Assembly (NCBI RefSeq): GCF_017809215.1
Contig: NZ_CP065424.1
Location: 4,676,001-4,740,000 of the forward strand
Reading direction: 5' to 3'
DNA: 64,000 nt
Source: Heyndrickxia oleronia
GTDB taxonomy: Bacteria > Bacillota > Bacilli > Bacillales > Bacillaceae_C
Position 1 is the stretch's first letter. Each line of letters begins with the position of its first letter. Position numbers and translations under genes: made by a program. This document shows, one piece after another, positions 1 to 7,722 of the stretch. The notes beneath the pieces were generated by a model, which searched no databases, was not told the DNA's origin, and saw nothing but the letters and a program-made list of their open reading frames with translations.

Positions 1-433
1 AGACTTTCGGTTTCATTTCTGCAATTTGCTGATTCTGAACGGCAATCGTACCTTCAAGCACTTTATTTTGTTTCCTTACTTGAGTTAGCTGTTGATTGGC
101 AATCTGAAGTGCCCTTGCCATGATTGCTTCTGGGGAATTCCATCTTCTTTCTATTTCAAGAAAGTATTGGCGACACTCTTTCCCTTTTGGAGTACGCTGT
201 ATCATGCATAGCTCTTTTGCCATGTCAATTGTTAACTGATGGTCAATGCTTGGTCTGCCTCCAGTACTTTCGCTCAAAAATGAGCTAAAGTCTGATCCTT
301 CCTCAAATCCGTACTCACACATTCTTGGAAACCAATCTTTATAAGCGGTCTTTACTTCCAAGGCTTCATGTAAATCACGACCGAGTACGGTTGGTCGTTG
401 ATTTTCATAATTGATTTTTACTAATTCGTCCAT
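1..433 (-). CDS. Phage antirepressor, AntA/AntB family (partial)
   Basis: The reading frame runs off the left edge of the window, so only the N-terminal ~144 residues are seen. It opens MDELVKINYENQRPTVLGRD and continues through a TAYKDWFPRM segment, a STGGRPSIDHQ segment and a CRQYFLEIERRW segment. These are hallmarks of the AntA/AntB domain of prophage antirepressors, followed by the start of a helical, Gln-rich linker. Such proteins inactivate a phage repressor and promote induction. The ATG at 431-433 is preceded by a strong GCAGGAGGT ribosome site (441-449). That site lies in an inverted repeat described separately. The gene marks mobile-element DNA continuing leftwards. Family assignment is from motif memory; the C-terminal domain (often KilA-C) is not visible. 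Confidence 0.85.
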   Translation of the reverse strand, partial: MDELVKINYENQRPTVLGRDLHEALEVKTAYKDWFPRMCEYGFEEGSDFSSFLSESTGGRPSIDHQLTIDMAKELCMIQRTPKGKECRQYFLEIERRWNSPEAIMARALQIANQQLTQVRKQNKVLEGTIAVQNQQIAEMKPKV

Positions 434-440
434 ACGAATT

Positions 441-495
441 ACCTCCTGCAATATAGTCAGAGAGGAAACCCCTCTACCTAATAGCCACAGGAGGT
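441..495 (-). promoter_or_regulatory. Leader hairpin able to hide the antirepressor ribosome site
   Basis: Read on the minus strand, ACCTCCTG (495-488) is perfectly complementary to CAGGAGGT (448-441), which is the Shine-Dalgarno sequence of the antirepressor gene. Between the arms is a smaller hairpin, AGAGG/CCTCT (461-475). Folding would block ribosome loading. Antirepressor genes of P1/P22-type phages are controlled by antisense RNAs that pair near the ribosome site, so translational control is plausible here. Whether this element acts in cis or is processed into a c4-like RNA cannot be told from sequence. Confidence 0.55.
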
Positions 496-767
496 AATAA
501 TTGTTGAGGATTTTGAAAATATAAATTATACATCCGGATTTTTGTTCGAAATTTGTGTATGTAAAATAGATTTAAAAGCTGATTCAGTAATTTTCTACTT
601 TTACAAACGGACTAGATTGATGAACAAAAAATGGTAACGTAAACTGTAATAGGCCTATAGGATTTGGAGCTAATAAGAGAAGAGGAAAACAATCATTTTG
701 GTATCATATTTTATCTATGACCTGGATGAGTAAGGTTGGTAGAGCCTCGAGGAGAATCAATTAAAAT
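496..767. other. Gene-free stretch left of the terminator
   Basis: About 270 bases of AT-rich sequence with no ORF that has a credible start and ribosome site. No second copy of the rlmCD 3' end, which would mark an attachment site, was found here. It may hold the antirepressor promoter, but no clear -35/-10 pair was identified. Confidence 0.4.
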
Positions 768-806
768 AAAAAATACAGAGCGAGAAATTCTCACTCTGTA
801 TTTTTT
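768..806. terminator. Bidirectional intrinsic terminator
   Basis: A 13-bp perfect inverted repeat (AAAAAATACAGAG / CTCTGTATTTTTT), extended inwards by GAGAA/TTCTC, gives a long stem flanked by A- and T-tracts. It lies just downstream of the small membrane protein gene on the minus strand. Confidence 0.85.
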
Positions 807-818
807 ATTTTACATCAT

Positions 819-1037
819 TCACTTATTGCTTTTACTTGATGTTATTTTACGAGTGGCTAAAGCTATGATTCCACCAACTGCAATAAATACAATGTCCAAA
901 ACGATTTCAAACCCTTGAAACGCATCAATATAATTTACTAAAAACCAACTTTTTCCCCCATTAGTCAAATGATTGATTAATCCGCCTATTCCCTGAATAA
1001 TAAAAAGTAGACTGAGACCACTGATAATTTCTTTCAT
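819..1037 (-). CDS. Small two-helix membrane protein, unknown function
   Basis: A 72-residue protein starting MKEIISGLSL, with two hydrophobic stretches (about residues 4-22 and 42-62) and a basic tail rich in Lys, Ser and Thr. The ATG at 1037 is preferred because AGAGGTG lies about six bases upstream; an in-frame GTG three codons earlier overlaps that ribosome site. It sits downstream of the GAP-family gene on the same strand with a short gap, so the two may be cotranscribed under the TetR regulator, and it ends before a strong terminator. No family was recognised. Confidence 0.6.
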   Translation of the reverse strand: MKEIISGLSLLFIIQGIGGLINHLTNGGKSWFLVNYIDAFQGFEIVLDIVFIAVGGIIALATRKITSSKSNK

Positions 1038-1062
1038 GATGAACACCTCTTTAATATTTTTT

Positions 1063-1776
1063 CTAATTTAAAATGCCTCTAAGACCGATATTAAAAAAAA
1101 CTGCACCTATGACTCCTGTCGCTACCAAGAGCGAAGAGATTGGAGCTTCATTTAATTTTGACCTGATTTTAATAAGAAATTGTTGCAATCTTTCTTTAAA
1201 TATAATATTAACCCCTAACAGTAATAGAGAAGGAAGCACCATTACTAGATTGTATCCAATTATTATTAAGATAGCAGGTGTAGTCTCAATTGTTTGATGA
1301 TTCATTAAAAAGATTGAATAAAAGTAAGGCAATGCCGTTACAAATTCAATTAGGAAAACAATGATTCCTAGTATAATCATCCCTTTAATTGTTGTATTTT
1401 TGGGGATAAATGAAATTAAACGTTTTTTTGTAGTCTCTTTTGGTTTACTGAAGCTTATTAGAACAAGAACTGCTCCAAGTAGGATATAAAACCAATTGAT
1501 AAAGTCAAACTGAGACAATTGTTCTATTCTCTTCAATAATGAATTTCCACCAAAGTAGAGTAATAAACCCGTGATGAAATAGCCTAACTGCGTGATGAAT
1601 AAAAACACAAATAAACGAGAAGATAACTGATTCGGTTGTGTCAGTAATAAATAGGCTGTTACAGTCAGTACACCGGGACTTAAAATATCAATTAAAGCAC
1701 ACAAAGAAATAATCATTAATGCTGAAGAAATGTCTAATGATGAAGAAGGCATCAATGCTTCAATAGTTTCGATCAA
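1063..1776 (-). CDS. GAP/Sap-family integral membrane protein
   Basis: A 237-residue protein with about six hydrophobic helices and a short cytoplasmic linker around residues 105-130 (KPKETTKKR). The layout, with a conserved-looking DILSPG near residue 30 and PSLLLLG near residue 185, resembles the GAP (Sap, sulfolipid-1-addressing protein) family, distantly related to LysE-type exporters. It starts at a TTG with AGGAGG about ten bases upstream. It is divergent from the TetR gene at 1880 and shares a promoter region holding two operators, so it is the likely target of that repressor. An export role is inference; the substrate is unknown. Confidence 0.6.
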   Translation of the reverse strand: MIETIEALMPSSSLDISSALMIISLCALIDILSPGVLTVTAYLLLTQPNQLSSRLFVFLFITQLGYFITGLLLYFGGNSLLKRIEQLSQFDFINWFYILLGAVLVLISFSKPKETTKKRLISFIPKNTTIKGMIILGIIVFLIEFVTALPYFYSIFLMNHQTIETTPAILIIIGYNLVMVLPSLLLLGVNIIFKERLQQFLIKIRSKLNEAPISSLLVATGVIGAVFFNIGLRGILN

Positions 1777-1816
1777 ACAAACTAGTCCTCCTTTAAATGT
1801 TGTGGTATTATCTATT

Positions 1817-1857
1817 TAACACACCGTGCTATAAAAAGATAATAACACACTGTGCTA
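1817..1857. promoter_or_regulatory. Two tandem TetR-type operators over a divergent promoter
   Basis: Two near-identical 15-bp imperfect palindromes, TAACACACCGTGCTA (1817-1831) and TAACACACTGTGCTA (1843-1857), lie 26 bp centre to centre. A possible plus-strand promoter, TTAACA (1816-1821) with a 16-bp spacer to GATAAT (1838-1843), is covered by both. The layout fits repression of both the TetR gene and the divergent membrane-protein gene by the TetR product. Confidence 0.7.
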
Positions 1858-1879
1858 AATAAAGGAAGTGATTTTTATA

Positions 1880-2479
1880 ATGCCAAAAATTGTTGATCAT
1901 GATGAAAAGCGCAAACAAATTGCTGAGGCTGCATGGAATATTATTAGGAAAGAAGGGGTTGAGAAAGCGTCTATACGAAGAGTTGCAGCTGAGACAGGGA
2001 TGTCTTCTGGTGCGTTAAGACATTATTTTTCAACTCAAGATGAAATGTTATTATTTATTATGAATTACTACTTAGAAGAAGGGAAAAAACGTTCTCAAAA
2101 TAAAGAATGGTCAGAAAACCCAGTGCAGGCAGTAGAAGAAGTTTTATTAGAGCTAGTACCAATAGATGAAGAAAAGAAAATTGAAACGAGTGTTTGGTGG
2201 ATTCTTGCATTACGTTCACTTACAAGTGATACAATAAAGGACAAAAAAGATGAAATGACGGACGGTACATATGAATTAGCAAATTCAATGATTGAAATCT
2301 TAGCTCTAAAAGGCGTATTATCAGATTCAATGAATGCAGAATTAGAAAAGAGTAGGTTAACGGCATTAATAGAGGGATTGTCGATTCATGCTTTATTAAG
2401 ACCTGATGTATACTCTCCAGAAAAGGTGAAGGAAGTTATTCGTTATCATTTAGAGACACTCTGCAATAAAATCAATTAA
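1880..2479 (+). CDS. TetR/AcrR-family transcriptional repressor
   Basis: A 199-residue protein starting MPKIVDHDEKRKQIAEAAW, with a TetR N-terminal HTH (roughly residues 10-55; SIRRVAAETGMSSGALRHYF is the recognition region) and a BetI-like helical C-terminal domain. The ATG at 1880 has GGAAGTG nine bases upstream; an upstream in-frame GTG lies inside that site. It is divergent from the GAP-family membrane protein, with two palindromic operators between them, which suggests autoregulation and control of the neighbour. The ligand is unknown. Confidence 0.85.
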   Translation: MPKIVDHDEKRKQIAEAAWNIIRKEGVEKASIRRVAAETGMSSGALRHYFSTQDEMLLFIMNYYLEEGKKRSQNKEWSENPVQAVEEVLLELVPIDEEKKIETSVWWILALRSLTSDTIKDKKDEMTDGTYELANSMIEILALKGVLSDSMNAELEKSRLTALIEGLSIHALLRPDVYSPEKVKEVIRYHLETLCNKIN

Positions 2480-2653
2480 GCTAATCGGTCGATGTATCAA
2501 TTATTGTCCCATTTGTTTTTAATAGATTTAGTCTTACCCCTTGATTTATTATTAACTTTATAGAGAGAGGAGTCAAAATCGGTTCTTTCACTATATTTCT
2601 TCAAGATTCGAATTTTAACCCTTTATTCCACAAAAATGGAGCGTTTATTAAAC

Positions 2654-2700
2654 AAACAAGATAGCACGTACCGGTCATAAAATAAGTGCTATCCTGTTTT
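2654..2700. terminator. Intrinsic terminator between TetR gene and phage polymerase
   Basis: Inverted repeat GATAGCAC (2660-2667) / GTGCTATC (2686-2693), extended by AACA...TGTT and followed by TTTT on the plus strand. It lies between two convergent genes and may serve both. Confidence 0.65.
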
Positions 2701-2763
2701 CATTATTTAAAAATTGAAGGTCTTTTAACCTCCTCCCACACGATTATCCGATTACCAATTAAT

Positions 2764-4698
2764 TTAATCTTTTTGATAAAACTGACACTCATAACCATCA
2801 GCACTAAGCAACAGGCCATTTGCCCATGTTGGTATCTTAGCCATCTGTTCACAGATAGCGGAAAGTGACGTCCCCATATCTGCCTCGATGATAATTTCAT
2901 CGTGTACATGAGCCACAATGGAACAATTCTTTAATGTCTGCATGGCATGACACAAGATGTCACGACTGATTGCCTGAACAATATTCTCTACAAATTTGGG
3001 TCCATAGCTTTCGATTCTATCCCATTTTTTCGTCCCACCGACCCCTTCATAAGTAACCGACTCACCGCCAAACATATTCTCTCCCATACGAGGTTTCACA
3101 TAGGCAAGCCGTCTGCCAGAAGGGAGGACAATGAAGAGCATCCCGCTTTGATAGATAAATTTAATGCCGTGTGTCTCTGTGGGAGTTTTTTGCTTAACAC
3201 AAGTTTTTACTGCCCGGTCAACATCCCACCAGAGTTTTGTGATATTGGGATTGGACTGTCTCCAAGCCGTTACAAGCGGTTGTAGTTCCTCTTCTTCAAT
3301 TCCCATCTCCAAAGCACCCATTGATTTTAATGCTCCAACAGATCCGCCGTAACCGAGGGCAAGTTCAGCGATTTTTCCTTTCTGACGAAGATGGCCATTC
3401 AAACCATGCTTTTCAACAGGTACACTAAACATTTGAGAAGCACTGGCACAGTAGATGTCACCACCATTTTGGAATACTTCTATTCTCCATTTTTCGCCTG
3501 CAAGCCAGGCAATGACGCGAGCCTCAATCGCTGAAAAATCTGCAACGATGAACTTCATGCCCTCTCGAGGTATAAAAGCAGTACGAATAAGCTCTGATAG
3601 TGCCTCTGGGATAGAATCATAGAGTAAAGTAAGAGCATCAAAGTTTCCGCTTCGAACTAAAGCACGAGTCTGTTCCAAATCAGGCATATGGTTTTGTGGG
3701 AGATTTTGCAGTTGAATCAGCCTGCCAGAGAATCTTCCTGTTCTGTTGGCTCCGTAAAACTGAAACATTCCTCTTGCACGACCGTCACTACATACTGCGT
3801 TCTCCATTGCTGTGTATTTTTTCAACGATGATTTCGCAAGTTGCTGACGAAGTTCTAAAACAGTGCCTAGTGGTTCAGGTGCTGTTTTTAACATCTCAGC
3901 AACAGCTTTTTTACCTAGGGACTCTGTTTCTAGCCCATTGTCGGCAAGCCAATCTTTCATTTGTTGCACAGAGTTTGGATTCTCTAAATTGGTTATATCC
4001 TGCATTAAAGCCATCAGCTTTTCACGGGAATGCTCATCCATCTCGACAGCCTGTTTTACGAAAGTCATGTCAATGGCAATGCCGCGATCATTGATTTCCT
4101 GGTCGATATGATATTCCTCCCAAATGGTCCCAGGCATCGGAAACTTGGATAATCTCTGCTGTATTGACATCTCAGTTTCCACATCACGAAGGTTATATGC
4201 TTTAAACCGCTCCCATTTTTCCACGTCATGTTCCGGCAGATTACGAACTCGACCGCCATTTGATTTAGTAGGGGAGCAGGGAGTACAGAAATATTTAATA
4301 AGGTCTTTACCTTCAGTCAATTTTTGCTTTTCTAAACCTAAAACTGCACCGACCCCCTCTAGCGAAAGCGGAAGTCCCATATATGCCGACCAGATCATGG
4401 AGCATTTCCAAGATGTAGGGTCAAGATAATTTGTAAGGTTAAGCCATTTTGATAGACACACACGCTCAAACATTGCATTAAAAGCCCACTTGGTGACGGA
4501 ATTATCCATAAGTGCGTTTATAATTTCATCTGGGATTTCCTCTCCACAAGCAATGTCAACAACTTGTACTTCGCCGCCATCCACTGAATAGCCAAATAGT
4601 AAAATTTCAAAATCATCACTCTCGGCATAACGGTAAACACCAGACTTTTGAAGATTGGCGCCACTAAAAGTTTCAATATCAATAGAAATAGAATTCAT
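2764..4698 (-). CDS. Phage-type family A DNA polymerase with 3'-5' exonuclease
   Basis: A 644-residue protein. The N-terminal half carries an RNase H-like proofreading domain: SIDIET (Exo I, residues 5-10), WAFNAMFE (Exo II, 71-78) and YNLRDVETE (Exo III, about 168-176). The C-terminal half is a family A polymerase: motif A ADFSAIEAR (Asp387), motif B RQKGKIAELALGY (438-450) and motif C HDE (599-601). All key acidic residues are present, so it looks active. Length fits polymerases of Firmicutes phages and integrated elements rather than the host PolA. It is the last gene of a minus-strand replication cassette, 70 bp after the DUF2815 gene. No primase or replicative helicase was seen beside it. 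Confidence 0.93.
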   Translation of the reverse strand: MNSISIDIETFSGANLQKSGVYRYAESDDFEILLFGYSVDGGEVQVVDIACGEEIPDEIINALMDNSVTKWAFNAMFERVCLSKWLNLTNYLDPTSWKCSMIWSAYMGLPLSLEGVGAVLGLEKQKLTEGKDLIKYFCTPCSPTKSNGGRVRNLPEHDVEKWERFKAYNLRDVETEMSIQQRLSKFPMPGTIWEEYHIDQEINDRGIAIDMTFVKQAVEMDEHSREKLMALMQDITNLENPNSVQQMKDWLADNGLETESLGKKAVAEMLKTAPEPLGTVLELRQQLAKSSLKKYTAMENAVCSDGRARGMFQFYGANRTGRFSGRLIQLQNLPQNHMPDLEQTRALVRSGNFDALTLLYDSIPEALSELIRTAFIPREGMKFIVADFSAIEARVIAWLAGEKWRIEVFQNGGDIYCASASQMFSVPVEKHGLNGHLRQKGKIAELALGYGGSVGALKSMGALEMGIEEEELQPLVTAWRQSNPNITKLWWDVDRAVKTCVKQKTPTETHGIKFIYQSGMLFIVLPSGRRLAYVKPRMGENMFGGESVTYEGVGGTKKWDRIESYGPKFVENIVQAISRDILCHAMQTLKNCSIVAHVHDEIIIEADMGTSLSAICEQMAKIPTWANGLLLSADGYECQFYQKD

Positions 4699-4770
4699 GT
4701 ATTACCGCCCTTTCCAATGCAAACGAGGTGGCAGAAGAACAACCTCCACCACCTCGTCTGTATTTATTCT

Positions 4771-5319
4771 TTATGCTAGAAAATCATCATCTTCAATGGT
4801 TGTGAAATCATCAGCAGCATTGGTTCTTCCACCTAAAGGCTCTCCATCTCTTATCTTCTGAATGTTACCAAGACCGCAAGCCACACCCTTATTGCCATTA
4901 GAGTTAAAAGCATAGAAATTTAGGGATACTCTTGCGTAACAACCGCTGTATACCTCGTTGCGATCTAGGATTGGTCTAACTGCTTTATCTACTATTTGGG
5001 GTGGAGTCTTGCTGTTGGCATTTACAAAGTAATTCCCTTTATATGCCTCATCATCACGTTCCACATCACCATCTCGAAGTGGCAGTTTGATAGCAGCCTT
5101 ATTCGGCTTTTTACCGCCAAACTTTGCAATGCCCTCTTCAATGGCTGCATCTACGGCTGCATTGATAGCATTGATGGTTTCCTTATCTGTTTTTGGAATC
5201 AATACGGAAACACTGTATTTTTCCGCCCCGCCATTAATAGATACTGGTTCCCAGCCATGAAAGTAGCTGAGTCGTGTGTTAACGCTTGTAACAACCTTTG
5301 TTCTGTTTTGATTATTCAT
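4771..5319 (-). CDS. DUF2815 phage protein, probable ssDNA-binding
   Basis: A 182-residue protein. I recognise the DUF2815 family from the N-terminal KVVTSVNTRLSYFHGWEP region, the EKYSVSVLIPK segment, GNYFVNANS and the C-terminal acidic tail (residues ~170-182, DDFTTIEDDDFLA). An acidic C-terminus is typical of single-stranded DNA-binding proteins, where it recruits partners. Members of this family are usually found between a DUF2800 gene and a phage family A polymerase, exactly as here. Its role is probably protecting or coating ssDNA during element replication; that is inference from context and tail. Confidence 0.85.
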   Translation of the reverse strand: MNNQNRTKVVTSVNTRLSYFHGWEPVSINGGAEKYSVSVLIPKTDKETINAINAAVDAAIEEGIAKFGGKKPNKAAIKLPLRDGDVERDDEAYKGNYFVNANSKTPPQIVDKAVRPILDRNEVYSGCYARVSLNFYAFNSNGNKGVACGLGNIQKIRDGEPLGGRTNAADDFTTIEDDDFLA

Positions 5320-5320
5320 A

Positions 5321-6460
5321 TTACGATTCCTCCGTTATCTCATTAAATTCGTTTTTTACGTTTGATATATTCATAGCTGGCCGCTTATCGGAAAGTGGAA
5401 CCAGCGTTGGCTTACCTAGTGGTTTATGTATAAGACCACCGAGGATTTCTTCAAATTTCTTTTTGCCCATCAGTTTCTGCATTTCCGTTAAGGTAATAAG
5501 GCTGTGACGGTAGATATCCTTATAACCGTTTGCCTTGGCTGCTTCAGCCACAGCTTCTTCGTCTTTATATTTACGAACAGATCTGCCCTCGACTACCTTA
5601 AAACCGTACCACTCTTTACCGTGATTAACGGCTGCTTCTGTGGCATAAGCCATAATTTCATTCGCCCACTTTGTAAGGTCGGACAGTTTAGAAAGAACTT
5701 CTTCAATTTCAGAGTCCGTAAGCAGGGGTGGCAATTTAAACTCCATTTGTGCTAGTTTCAGTTTCTCTTCAGCCCTTGCACGACATTTAACAGCTGCTCG
5801 ACAGAAAGTACACCATTCACCTGGAAGATAGTCACCTTCACCTTCATAGGCTTTTTTGGCCTTTGGTCTCAGTTCGTTTTCTGCCCAGTCATTTAATTCA
5901 TTTACCGGCATTGTCCATGTACTGACATTCTCCCTGCGTGGCTGGAAGACAGTCATAGAAACCTCCTCGATGTCATACAGGCTATCGTAGATTTCCAAAG
6001 CTCCAAGGGCATATAATTTCATCTGTGGGTTTCCTACTGCATCTACTAACACACCCATGCCGTACTTAAAATCGATAATATGAAGCTTTTTATCGCCAAT
6101 GATGATGCAGTCACCAGTTCCGAACCCCTGTGGTACATAGCAGGAAAAATCAAGACGTTGTTCAATAAGTATTAACGGGTCGGTACAGCTTTGTTTCGCC
6201 AGTTCAAACTGCTCCATTACAAATTCAACATAGGCATCGCTGTGTTCTTCCATCTCATCGGTGTTATAAGATGAAACAGGACGCTTACTTCTCATGTGAA
6301 GTGCTTTTTTAAGTTTATGTTCACAAAGAGCATGTGCGGCGGTGCCTTCAGCAGCTGCATTGGATTCGTTATTTTCAAATTCTAGTTCCAATCTTGCAGA
6401 TGGAAGGCAATTCAGCCACCTATGGGACCCCGATGCGGAAAGTACTGCGTGATCACTCAT
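5321..6460 (-). CDS. DUF2800 family protein, PD-(D/E)XK nuclease-like
   Basis: A 379-residue protein starting MSDHAVLSASGSHRWLNC. The GTAAHALCEH segment (about residues 39-48), the IIDFKYGMG segment (about residues 128-136) and a Cys cluster (WCTFCRAAVKC, about residues 214-224) match the RecB/Cas4-like nuclease layout of DUF2800 phage proteins, where the cysteines could bind an iron-sulfur cluster. It overlaps the upstream small gene by 8 bp and almost touches the DUF2815 gene, so the three are one operon. A role in recombination or end processing during replication is inferred. Confidence 0.85.
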   Translation of the reverse strand: MSDHAVLSASGSHRWLNCLPSARLELEFENNESNAAAEGTAAHALCEHKLKKALHMRSKRPVSSYNTDEMEEHSDAYVEFVMEQFELAKQSCTDPLILIEQRLDFSCYVPQGFGTGDCIIIGDKKLHIIDFKYGMGVLVDAVGNPQMKLYALGALEIYDSLYDIEEVSMTVFQPRRENVSTWTMPVNELNDWAENELRPKAKKAYEGEGDYLPGEWCTFCRAAVKCRARAEEKLKLAQMEFKLPPLLTDSEIEEVLSKLSDLTKWANEIMAYATEAAVNHGKEWYGFKVVEGRSVRKYKDEEAVAEAAKANGYKDIYRHSLITLTEMQKLMGKKKFEEILGGLIHKPLGKPTLVPLSDKRPAMNISNVKNEFNEITEES

Positions 6461-6776
6461 TACCTAGTACCTCCGCATCTTTCAACATATCTGCATAATG
6501 TTTTGGGTCAACTTCGCTTAATTTAGAGCCACCGTATTTTTTGATGATTTCTCTTACTTGGGCAGTAAGACCGGCTTGGCTCTTCTCAGCAAGTTTTGCT
6601 CTGACTTCCTCTAGAGTGATTTCCTTTTTCTTTGGCGCAGGTTCTTTTACAGGTGTAGTCGGTTCTTTTGCTTCGACAGGTTCATTGCCCGCCATTGCAT
6701 CAGCGACCGCTTTTATGCTGTCTGCCAAAGAACGCATATCAGAAACCACATCAAGAAGTAGTTTGATTTTGCTCAT
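6453..6776 (-). CDS. Small phage protein of the replication cassette
   Basis: A 107-residue protein starting MSKIKLLLDVVSDMRSLADS. It has an N-terminal amphipathic helix, a Pro/Lys/Glu-rich linker (about residues 34-55) and a C-terminal helical segment (TAQVREIIKKYGG...SEVDPKHYADMLKDAE). I know similar proteins only as hypothetical phage proteins next to DUF2800 genes. The ATG at 6776 has GGGAGG about eight bases upstream; the longer frame back to 6839 lacks a ribosome site. It overlaps the DUF2800 gene, implying translational coupling. No function is claimed. Confidence 0.7.
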   Translation of the reverse strand: MSKIKLLLDVVSDMRSLADSIKAVADAMAGNEPVEAKEPTTPVKEPAPKKKEITLEEVRAKLAEKSQAGLTAQVREIIKKYGGSKLSEVDPKHYADMLKDAEVLGNE

Positions 6777-6969
6777 GGTTTGATCCTCCCTCCTTAATCT
6801 CACTAATGGCGAGTTCTTGTACGGTGTCACCCGGAACAAGAATAGTCAGTTTCTGCTTATCACCAAGTAAGAAACGAAGGAAACGCTCCCTTATGGTGAC
6901 ATTACGGCAAGTTACAATACCGCCAGATTGTGGAGTTTTTGAAACACTGATTTTCAAGTTGTGTTTCAA
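6751..6969 (-). CDS. Small phage hypothetical protein, probable TTG start
   Basis: About 72 residues from the TTG at 6969. The frame extends to a TTG at 7029, but there is no ribosome site there, whereas AGAGGTG lies six bases before the TTG at 6969. The conserved-looking core is TPQSGGIVTCRNVTIRERFL, then FLLGDKQKLTILVPGDTV. The C-terminus overlaps the start of the next gene at 6776 by 26 bp. It lies between the sigma-like gene and the rest of the cassette and is probably cotranscribed. Function unknown; the start is uncertain. Confidence 0.55.
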   Translation of the reverse strand: MKHNLKISVSKTPQSGGIVTCRNVTIRERFLRFLLGDKQKLTILVPGDTVQELAISEIKEGGSNHEQNQTTS

Positions 6970-7016
6970 GTTCTTCACCTCTTTCTTGAGAGCGTTTATG
7001 TGTTGCCCTCTATCTA

Positions 7017-7550
7017 TTAGCCGTGGCAAGAGGGGAAAGTTGAGGATTCTGGAAAAACTTTTTTTAATTTCTTCTTAGCGGTAGCCAAGCGATGTGAAAT
7101 AGCACTTTTACTAACACCTTCTCGCTCTGCATACTCGGTCATTGTCATGCCATCAAGATATACAGCAATAAAAGGTTCTGAATGTTTCGGCTTAAGAATA
7201 GAACGAATAATCTCACAGCAATACTCATACTCTTCTTTTTTCTCACGAGTCTCTTCATCTGTGTTATCAGAGAAATAGTCCATATGATCCGTTTCATCTA
7301 CAGCTTGGTCATCTTTACGGAATGGCTTCTTTGGCATCCCTCTGTTTCTATCAAACTTGTGCCAGTTATTGTAGTCGGGCTTGTTAAAACGCTCGTCCAT
7401 AATCTCCTGTGGCGAACGGCGAGTTACAGTTTCCTTATCTTCGGCACAGGATAGCCTGTCCTCGTAATCTGCATCAATCATTAAGGTAAAGTCCTCGTCT
7501 GGTACCTCCAAATAGGTAGGTTTGTTGTCGTACATAATTCTAATTTTCAT
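7017..7550 (-). CDS. Sigma-70 region 4-like HTH regulator of the phage cassette
   Basis: A 177-residue protein starting MKIRIMYDNKPTYLEVPDED. The N-terminal part contains a TRRSPQEIMDERF segment. The C-terminal ~55 residues (YCCEIIRSILKPKHSEPFIA, then MTEYAEREGVSKSAISHRL) form a sigma-70 region 4-type helix-turn-helix, but region 2 is missing. It is therefore probably a phage-type transcription factor, not a full sigma factor. The ATG at 7550 has AAAGGATG just upstream, and that ribosome site is embedded in a hairpin (7556-7590). The frame stays open another 44 codons upstream through the structured leader, which I take as coincidence. First gene of the replication cassette. Confidence 0.75.
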   Translation of the reverse strand: MKIRIMYDNKPTYLEVPDEDFTLMIDADYEDRLSCAEDKETVTRRSPQEIMDERFNKPDYNNWHKFDRNRGMPKKPFRKDDQAVDETDHMDYFSDNTDEETREKKEEYEYCCEIIRSILKPKHSEPFIAVYLDGMTMTEYAEREGVSKSAISHRLATAKKKLKKVFPESSTFPSCHG

Positions 7551-7677
7551 TTTGCATCCTTTCCGCCGGACTGCATTGGCGGCAAAGGATACAAAAATAG
7601 GTCTGTGCCTCGAAGTACACAGACCCTTTGTCCTGAAAATGAGCGCAACAAGGTAAGGTACTTCTATTGCAACGCAT
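7540..7677 (-). CDS. Possible 45-residue Cys-rich leader peptide
   Basis: An ORF starting MRCNRSTLPCCAHF, with AGGA about eight bases before its ATG, runs through both leader hairpins. It ends at a TAG 11 bases inside the sigma-like gene. It has about seven cysteines including CILCRQC near residue 29. Its position, overlapping a terminator-like hairpin and the sequestered ribosome site of the next gene, is that of an attenuation leader peptide. No homologue is claimed; a chance ORF is possible. Confidence 0.35.
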   Translation of the reverse strand: MRCNRSTLPCCAHFQDKGSVYFEAQTYFCILCRQCSPAERMQNEN

Positions 7678-7722
7678 AACAATCCTAAACGGACTGAAAC
7701 GTTACAATATGTATCCTTTGCC
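7556..7722 (-). promoter_or_regulatory. Structured leader with alternative pairings (attenuator-like)
   Basis: On the minus-strand RNA, arm A GGCAAAGGATACA (7722-7710) can pair over 13 bp with arm B (7593-7581). Arm B with its extension ATCCTTTGCCGCC (7590-7578) can instead pair with GGCGGAAAGGAT (7567-7556), which contains the ribosome site of the sigma-like gene. Between them GGTCTGTG/CACAGACC (7625-7600) is followed by TATTTTTG, a terminator-like hairpin. A:B pairing frees the ribosome site and B:C pairing hides it. This is the architecture of attenuation control. Confidence 0.6.

Noticed and set aside
2703..2918. ORF overlapping the end of the phage polymerase
   Set aside because: Out-of-frame shadow of the polymerase coding region with no ribosome site.
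7551..7682. N-terminal extension of the sigma-like protein back to a TTG
   Set aside because: It would run through the structured leader. The ATG at 7550 has the ribosome site, and there is none before the TTG.
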